A stretch of DNA of 64,000 nt, from contig CAJQUW010001790.1 in NCBI GenBank assembly GCA_907163375.1, forward strand, positions 2,501-66,500. The letters are read 5' to 3'. The notes below the pieces were generated by a model that did no database searches, was not told where the DNA came from, and saw only the letters and a program-made list of their open reading frames with translations. Source of the stretch: Prostheceraeus crozeri (lineage: Eukaryota > Platyhelminthes > Polycladida > Euryleptidae). This document shows, in pieces, positions 58,170-64,000 of the stretch (the first letter of the stretch is position 1; every line of letters starts with the position of its first letter). The translations under genes were made by a program, and so were the position numbers.

Positions 58170-58760
58170 TAGGACCATTTTTATGACCAAAAACTAGAAA
58201 AATATGACCTAAAAATCTGAGAAAAGATTTGATCTTGAAATAGAGCAAAAATTATGTTTCCATTTTCAAGCAGAAAAATAAAGAGTTCAATTTACGACCA
58301 ATAAAAATGATTATTTCCAACTTTTACCACAGTATACCCATTTACAGCTTGTTGTACAAAACAGTAATGTAATGTACTACAGTTGATGTCACAAAAGGTC
58401 TGTCTTTGCATAGCATCTTCTTCAACATGGAGAAGAACGCTGTACCGAAGCAGCGGTTGTCTGCAAGGAAAGGCAGACGACAGACGAGGCAATCCTGGCC
58501 CCCGGCCGGTAACATTCATATCTGTGGGCAATGCATGCACTGGAACTGTCCTCAGACTGTATCACACTGCTGAGAAGACCGATATTGCGTCATTCTGCAG
58601 GCATCTGTCATTTTCTATCCCCTCTTCCCGGCAACTTTAATAGTCTAAAACTACAGAAAAATGACCAAAATATGACTAAATATGATCAGATATAGAAAAT
58701 ATAACAATAATACCTAACCCTAAAATATCACAAAAATATGACGTAATGAAAATTGCCCTA
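58170..58760. mobile_element. Element with AAATATGACC word ends
   Basis: The left end TAGGACCATTTTTATGACC and the inverted right end TAGGGCAATTTTCATTACG pair in part. ATGACC/AAATATGAC words recur at both ends, densely at the right (58640-58745). No matching target duplication. Confidence 0.5.
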
Positions 58761-59102
58761 ATAAATATAATATAATATAATACTTCGATACCCCGAGGTG
58801 GGCCAAATGTGTCTCCAAATCACATGAAATTCAATGTGAAACATGTTTCGTGTTTGAACTTTGTGACTGTGGCATTCATTTCGTATTATAAATAGCACTA
58901 CAAAATCACCAATTTTGGCTGAGTTTTGAACATTTAGAAATTTTACCGAAATTTTTGTTTGTACGAGTAAATCTCCTTAATGATTCCTATTTGCGATGAC
59001 AAACTGGTTGAATGTAGTGAGAAGTTCTCGGGGATTACCAAAAATCAATTGAATTTCAATTAATTGATTGCTCAACAACTTTAATTTTTTGATTTTTCAA
59101 TA

Positions 59103-59215
59103 ACCTGGTGAGAAATGAGAGCGCTATCATCCGATAGATGTGTTCCATCAAATTTTGTCAATACCGCTCAACGCTTGAACTGAGATGCATTCTCAATCTA
59201 CATGACCTGGAATCA
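59103..59215 (+). mobile_element. LINE C-terminal fragment
   Basis: CTGGTGAGAAATGAGAGC to CATGACCTGGAATCAG matches 36050-36165 of the RTE/Proto2-like fragment (LVRNE, RCILNLHDLES). Confidence 0.7.
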
Positions 59216-59254
59216 GAAAGGTAGAGAAACCTAGATAGAGAAGAGAGGAACAGG

Positions 59255-61958
59255 TAGAGATGTTGAAATTTTTTAATTCCAATTCCAGAGCAGAACTTTC
59301 AATTCCAATTCCAGTCGAAACAGTTCAATTCAATTCCAATTCCATAATGAGATTCAATTCCGACAATTGCATGACGCGTATATATTAATGTATCTAAAGT
59401 TTCCTCGCTTCAATCTAACCCATGTGCCCGTATCCTATCCTCGTTATTCCTGTGTGCCGTTCCCTGCGTCGTTCCTATGTGCGTTCTCATGTTCATAGTT
59501 CATATTTCTTGTGTACATGTAGATGTATATATGTAGCCGGTCAGCCTACGCCATTTTCGTTTCGTAAACGAGATATTCAACATCTTGTGAAAAAGAGAAA
59601 AGAAAATTAACGGTCAGCAAAGAATCAAACGCTGAGAGAGAGAGCATAGAAATTAACAGTACCATAGAAAGTCCAAGAATGGAAATTGCATGAAAATTAT
59701 GGCACACGCCGGGGGAACTAAGTTGTGGTAAAACGCAAATTGTGCGAGCTGGTTTCCATGTTTTCTTATTTGTATTTATATTTATCAAGCCAAATTGTGT
59801 TCTGGATTGCTGCCCCTTGTCCAAAGATCATACACAACAGCAATAGTGAATGTACAAAATACTGCGGCGACAGGATGACAAAGAAAGAAATCCTTTAAAA
59901 CGTTCTGTACGTTTATCATTTTGAAATATCGCTCCTATAATCTATCAAGAGTATTATCAGTCACATATGCAACTTGCAATGTCGATTTACAGAACATACA
60001 TTGCTCCAGCTTGAAATCAGAGGTCAAGAAATCTTAGAGTATTCATTTTACTTGAAAGTATTCATTCCCCTGTTCACTATATTTGAACAATTTTCAAAAT
60101 CTTTACATGCTTTCGAATATCAGCTTCCAAAATATCATCACACTATATCACATGTGTCATTTAATGATTAATTGAAAAGTTCCAGCGACTATTCACCTAT
60201 CTTAGAAATTATTGTCGGTGAAGAAGCTTTCAATGTGTTTATTCGACAAAAGCGCTAGGTTTCTTAACCGTATGAAGATCATCCTATAATTAGAATTTTT
60301 TCTATTGAATTCTTGAGATATTCTTACAACCAGTGCACCGCCCACTTTCAATTATGACTTTGTGGACCAATTTTTAATTCGAATTTTGAAAAATAGTTGT
60401 TGATGACTGCTGCAAATCGACACAATATACCAACCCGGGGAATAGTAGGCTATACCACATGAAACAATGCCACCATCTCACTTAATATTACCTTAATAAA
60501 AATCCTGCATTAATTTGTTGCCAACAACTTCCACAACCAACTTGGCAAATAGTTTGACTATGATACAATGTTTTAGATCGAATCTGATCTACAAACCATA
60601 GATTTTTCCATGTGCCATCATTGTACATAGGCAAAATATCAAACTTCCATTCAAGTGTACTATTATCTACTTCCATGAGAGAGAGAGAGATGCGAATAAA
60701 TCTATTAATAAACTGACAGAAGAAAGAAATTCAATGTGCGAATAACATGATTGTTGATGAAAGAAAAAAAGACGATAAAAATGATATCATGAAAACTGAT
60801 TAATGGTCCATGTTAAAAAAGGAGATTAAAAATTCCGTGATAGGAACGAAATGTGGTCGGGTCGGAAGCTAACGAGCAGCGATTAAAGTAAACTCTTTCA
60901 ATTTTCAAAAGAAAGTGGATTTATCGTCAAGTGTCAAAAATTTGCATAACTTAGAGATGATGAGAAATTGAAACAACAACAACTACCAACAACAACACAT
61001 ACGACATCTTCAGTAGCTAGAAGAACTCCGTGCTCTCGCGGTGTAACTTGACTACAGAAGTAACAACTACAACTGCCTACCAGCGAACAACAACACAGTA
61101 GCGTATGCTGCAACACATTAGCGAGCGCGATTGAAGATTGACGGTATAAGTGACACTGATATTCATGATATTTATGATATTATTTTGGTATAAGTGAGTC
61201 CGATCGAATTGAAGTGAATTCAACATCAAGAAGTGAACTGCAAGTTTAAAGTTTTTCTTTTATCGTTGAGTATCGCATTTGTATAACTATAGTCTTGAAA
61301 ATTAATATTGTCAATTGTTGTGATTGGAAGTTGAATAATATTTCATGTCATTGCCATTTTAATTGAATCATTAATTATTAGAATAATTTGTTGACACTGT
61401 CTATATTGTGATTTGAACTGACAGGCTGCCCTTTAATGCAGCGTTAATTTTCCTCTTTCCAAACCAATTGTTTTTCGTGTGTACAACAATTAAGTTAATC
61501 TCCAATTTTTGTGCTTATCCAATCAATAACTAAATTCAACAATTGTTTTATTTTGATTAATTATCTTACCTGATAAATAACAGATTGAACAAAGATGATT
61601 ATCTTTTCATTGTTTGCTTAATACTGAATTATCCGGTGGTTGTAGGCCCATCAAAGTCACAATTAGCACCCTTTATTCAACAATAGAATAAAACCAGCTC
61701 CGTCGATCTATCTCTCTCTCTTATCTCTGCATGCAGTTAACACAACGGTCGAATACTGTGATTTCAATTTTTGTACAAATAGATTTATCACAGGTCTATC
61801 GAAAAAGTGGAATTGAGGTTTATCAAGGTCAATTCCAATTCCAATTCCAATTCCAATTCCAGTAGATTCAAATATCGTCAATTCCAATTCCAATTCCGAC
61901 GAAAAATGGAATTAATTCCGGGTCGGAATTAATTCCAATTCCGACTTTTCCAACTCTG
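59255..61958. mobile_element. Large AATTCC-word hAT-like element
   Basis: The left end TAGAGATGTTGAAATTTTTT and the inverted right end CAGAGTTGGAAAAGTCGG pair in part. AATTCC/GGAATT words are piled up at both ends (59275-59365 and 61815-61940). At 2.7 kb it is the largest of the word-ended group, long enough for a transposase, but no reading frame above 92 codons is seen. Low-complexity GA and CAA runs lie near 60675 and 60970. It separates two LINE pieces. Confidence 0.6.
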
Positions 61959-62112
61959 ATGTTGGCACTATGTCAAGAGAGATCTGGACCCTCAATCGAC
62001 GCAAGAGCGAACAGAATGGAGAAGACGCAACCATCTCGACAACCGACATAACCCCAGTGTCCAACCCTCAAACCTGGGGAAGAAGAGACAATAAACGAGG
62101 AGTAAGTATGTA
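61959..62112 (+). mobile_element. LINE 3' terminal fragment
   Basis: ATGTTGGCACTATGTCAAGA matches 36288-36306 of the LINE, continues through a C-terminal stretch and ends AATAAACGAGGAGTAAGTA, the same tail as at 30165-30190. Confidence 0.75.
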
Positions 62113-62173
62113 AATCAATTGATGGCAGGACACTTCAATTATTAATTAATTGATTGACTCTAATTCCCATTAC

Positions 62174-63008
62174 CAGGCTTGCCGTTGGGAAGGATTTCCA
62201 GCCCAATCCCAACCCCAATGAAATTTTCCATTGGGATCCCAATAGCCTGGTTTAGAGCTAAAAACGTACGCAAGTTGATCCCAAGCTGCATCGGGGCTTA
62301 CCTCGTAGGCCTGCCATATGTGTTCCTTTTTGAATTGAAGAAGGCCACGGACGTAGGCCTAGGACTATAGTGGCCTTAATAGTAATAGGGGCTTTAATTG
62401 ATTTTACACAATTATGTATAATAGGCCTACTGTATGCCTAAATTTTGAACCGAGACTGCCTTCACCTAAGAGCTTATAGGGGCCTACGTGTATCGCTGAT
62501 ATGTGTGTGTGAGCTACAAACAGTATGAATTAAGCCACCATCGGAAAAAGCGTTGTTAATAAACAGTTCGCCGCACGGACTCCTTTTGAGGCCATTGTTT
62601 CTGCGCAGTGTGACACTGTTACAGAGTTATACTATTACCCGTTTCAATTAGTGCCTCATACGCACGCGCAAAACACGAGTCGAGGCACAAGAAGGCCTCC
62701 GCGTTAAGTCACTATTTTGGACAACTAGGAATGCTAAAGCCATAGAGTAGGCCTAAAGATGACTGTGTCAATTTGTGTGAATCACGCTAAGAACTCTCAA
62801 TGCTCAAATTCGAGAGAGGCAATGTCAGACGTGAGACACAGCAAAATGAAATGCTCAGTACAACCCGAAAACATTTGTAACGCACTGACTAATGTCAACG
62901 ATTACCTGTATATTTTGTTGGGAGAGGGCTCATAGGGATCTGTTGGTATTGGGGTGGATTTTTGGTAGCCCAATCCCAATCGAGATCCCAATCCCAACGC
63001 CAAGCCTG
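62174..63008. mobile_element. hAT-like element with CCCAAT word ends
   Basis: The left end CAGGCTTGCCGTTGGGA and the inverted right end CAGGCTTGGCGTTGGGA differ by one base. It is flanked by a perfect 8-bp duplication CCCATTAC (62166-62173 and 63009-63016). CCCAAT/ATTGGG words occur four or more times at each end. 835 bp, no transposase seen. Confidence 0.95.
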
Positions 63009-63019
63009 CCCATTACACA

Positions 63020-64000
63020 TGATTGAGTGATTGTCAGGAATCATGATAAAATTATATTTGCATCTTTCATGATTTTTATGTCTCTCTAATATCGACTGAA
63101 GCATCTGTCCAAAGTGTTTACACCTCCAACACGTGGCACCCGAGAATGCAGAAGCTCGCACTGAGAATTCCCTGAGATTTTTGACTTCTCAATAGTCCAC
63201 TTCTCCTACAGAGGCCTGCATTCTCTGCATTTTGCAGCAGGACGATACACACGCGAGCACACACCCCTCCATCACCTATGAGTTGCAAGGTGTCCAATGT
63301 GTGCCCATCAACTGTCCTCAACCAATTTCTCATTTCAGATGCACGTCGTAGATAACTTATGATAAGTAATCAACATAAAGTGATTAATGCCAACCTAGGT
63401 ATTGCAATTACAATTAGTTAATGACATATTAATAGTCGGAGCGCGTTTTGAAAGCTCTGATAATTGTGGCAAATTTCAGACCTTCAAACAGCTATTTTCA
63501 AAGTAGTAAATTTGACTTTTCGGTGATTTTCCGACGATTTCATCAATTTTAAAAGGAAATCCGGAAAGCCATCTACTACCAGAAATATCGTTCTTCTGGA
63601 TGTCGTGTGAGCAATCTGCCCTAAAAGTGACATCACAATCAGGAAAGTGACAAACCTCATTTTGAGTTATTAAAAGAATAAGGATCATTACGTTATGAAG
63701 TGCACCAAACTCGGAGGCACATGGATCGACATAAGCAAATGAAATTTTGCGGTGTTTGACGCTCCGTAAAATGCAAGGCGATTGGAGCCACAACTTAAGA
63801 ATTGTCGTTTTAATTTTGTTAGGCGACAATTTACAAATTATAAACAATAAGAAGCTCGTGCGCGAATTTGGGAAGAAAACGTCAATAGCTTTCGGACTAA
63901 ATGCTCTTGAAGAATTGCACGTAGAATTTTTACCGACACTACTGTGTGATCAGAGTGAGCAATGACTCATTTAAAAAAATATTACTATGTCTAACAGCCA
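63020..64000. other. No recognisable gene
   Basis: Overlapping short frames occur on both strands (63118-63333 and 63476-63847 minus, 63747-63965 plus), none matching a family I know. Confidence 0.45.

Larger units (their letters stand above)
59033..62165. mobile_element. Possible second AATTGATT-word element, disrupted
   Basis: AATCAATTG, AATTAATTGATTG at 59045-59080 and ATTAATTAATTGATTGAC at 62135-62160 may be two ends of a relative of 40698-42170, now spread 3 kb apart by a LINE fragment and the AATTCC element. Ends are not precise. Confidence 0.4.

Overview
The window is AT-rich animal DNA, probably from a marine invertebrate. That is inferred from the mix of Tc1, hAT and RTE/Proto2-like elements, tRNA-derived SINEs, eukaryotic splice-like signals and a metazoan-type SLC22 transporter. 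I cannot place the species. There is no operon structure and no bacterial or organellar signal.

Only one host gene looks whole: an intronless SLC22-family transporter (555 codons, 30816-32483, + strand). Three short stretches (5318-5381, 16825-16883, 47557-47823) have exon-like features and may belong to intron-rich genes I cannot assemble. A decayed cysteine-pair ORF at 10684-12680 (- strand) is split by a Tc1 element.

Layout: (1) 1-3400, 4.3 near-identical ~785-bp tandem units; each full unit carries, on the minus strand, a sequence that folds as a type I hammerhead ribozyme. (2) 3440-4740, a decayed Tc1 and a LINE 3' end. (3) 4.7-10.6 kb, almost featureless. (4) 10.6-14.6 kb, two Tc1-type elements with clear inverted ends and TA duplications, plus a MITE-like repeat. 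(5) 16-21 kb, a tRNA-like gene, a LINE with RT and C-terminal domains, a second LINE tail and an imperfect inverted repeat. (6) 22.4-26.8 kb, hAT-type elements and a foldback element. (7) 28-36.4 kb, more hAT-type nests, the SLC22 gene and two LINE tails. (8) 37-45.3 kb, two SINEs, hAT nests, a hairpin and a foldback with hammerhead-like arms. (9) 45.8-57.3 kb, MITEs, two copies of a composite TA-flanked element (one holding a Tc1), a second foldback and a minisatellite. (10) 58-63 kb, a Russian-doll nest of hAT-type and LINE pieces.

The recurring theme is the set of hAT-like elements. At least six (22395, 34189, 38798, 40877, 44349, 62174) share a generic CAGGG-like terminus. Just inside it each builds its ends from its own short reiterated word (GGAAGC, TGCGCAAA, CCGGTT, GACTCC, CCCCAT, CCCAAT), present at both ends. 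Two have perfect 8-bp target duplications (40877-41604 and 62174-63008). This family-specific word coding, with the hammerhead satellite, is the most interesting content of the window. All calls are by eye, with no database search.
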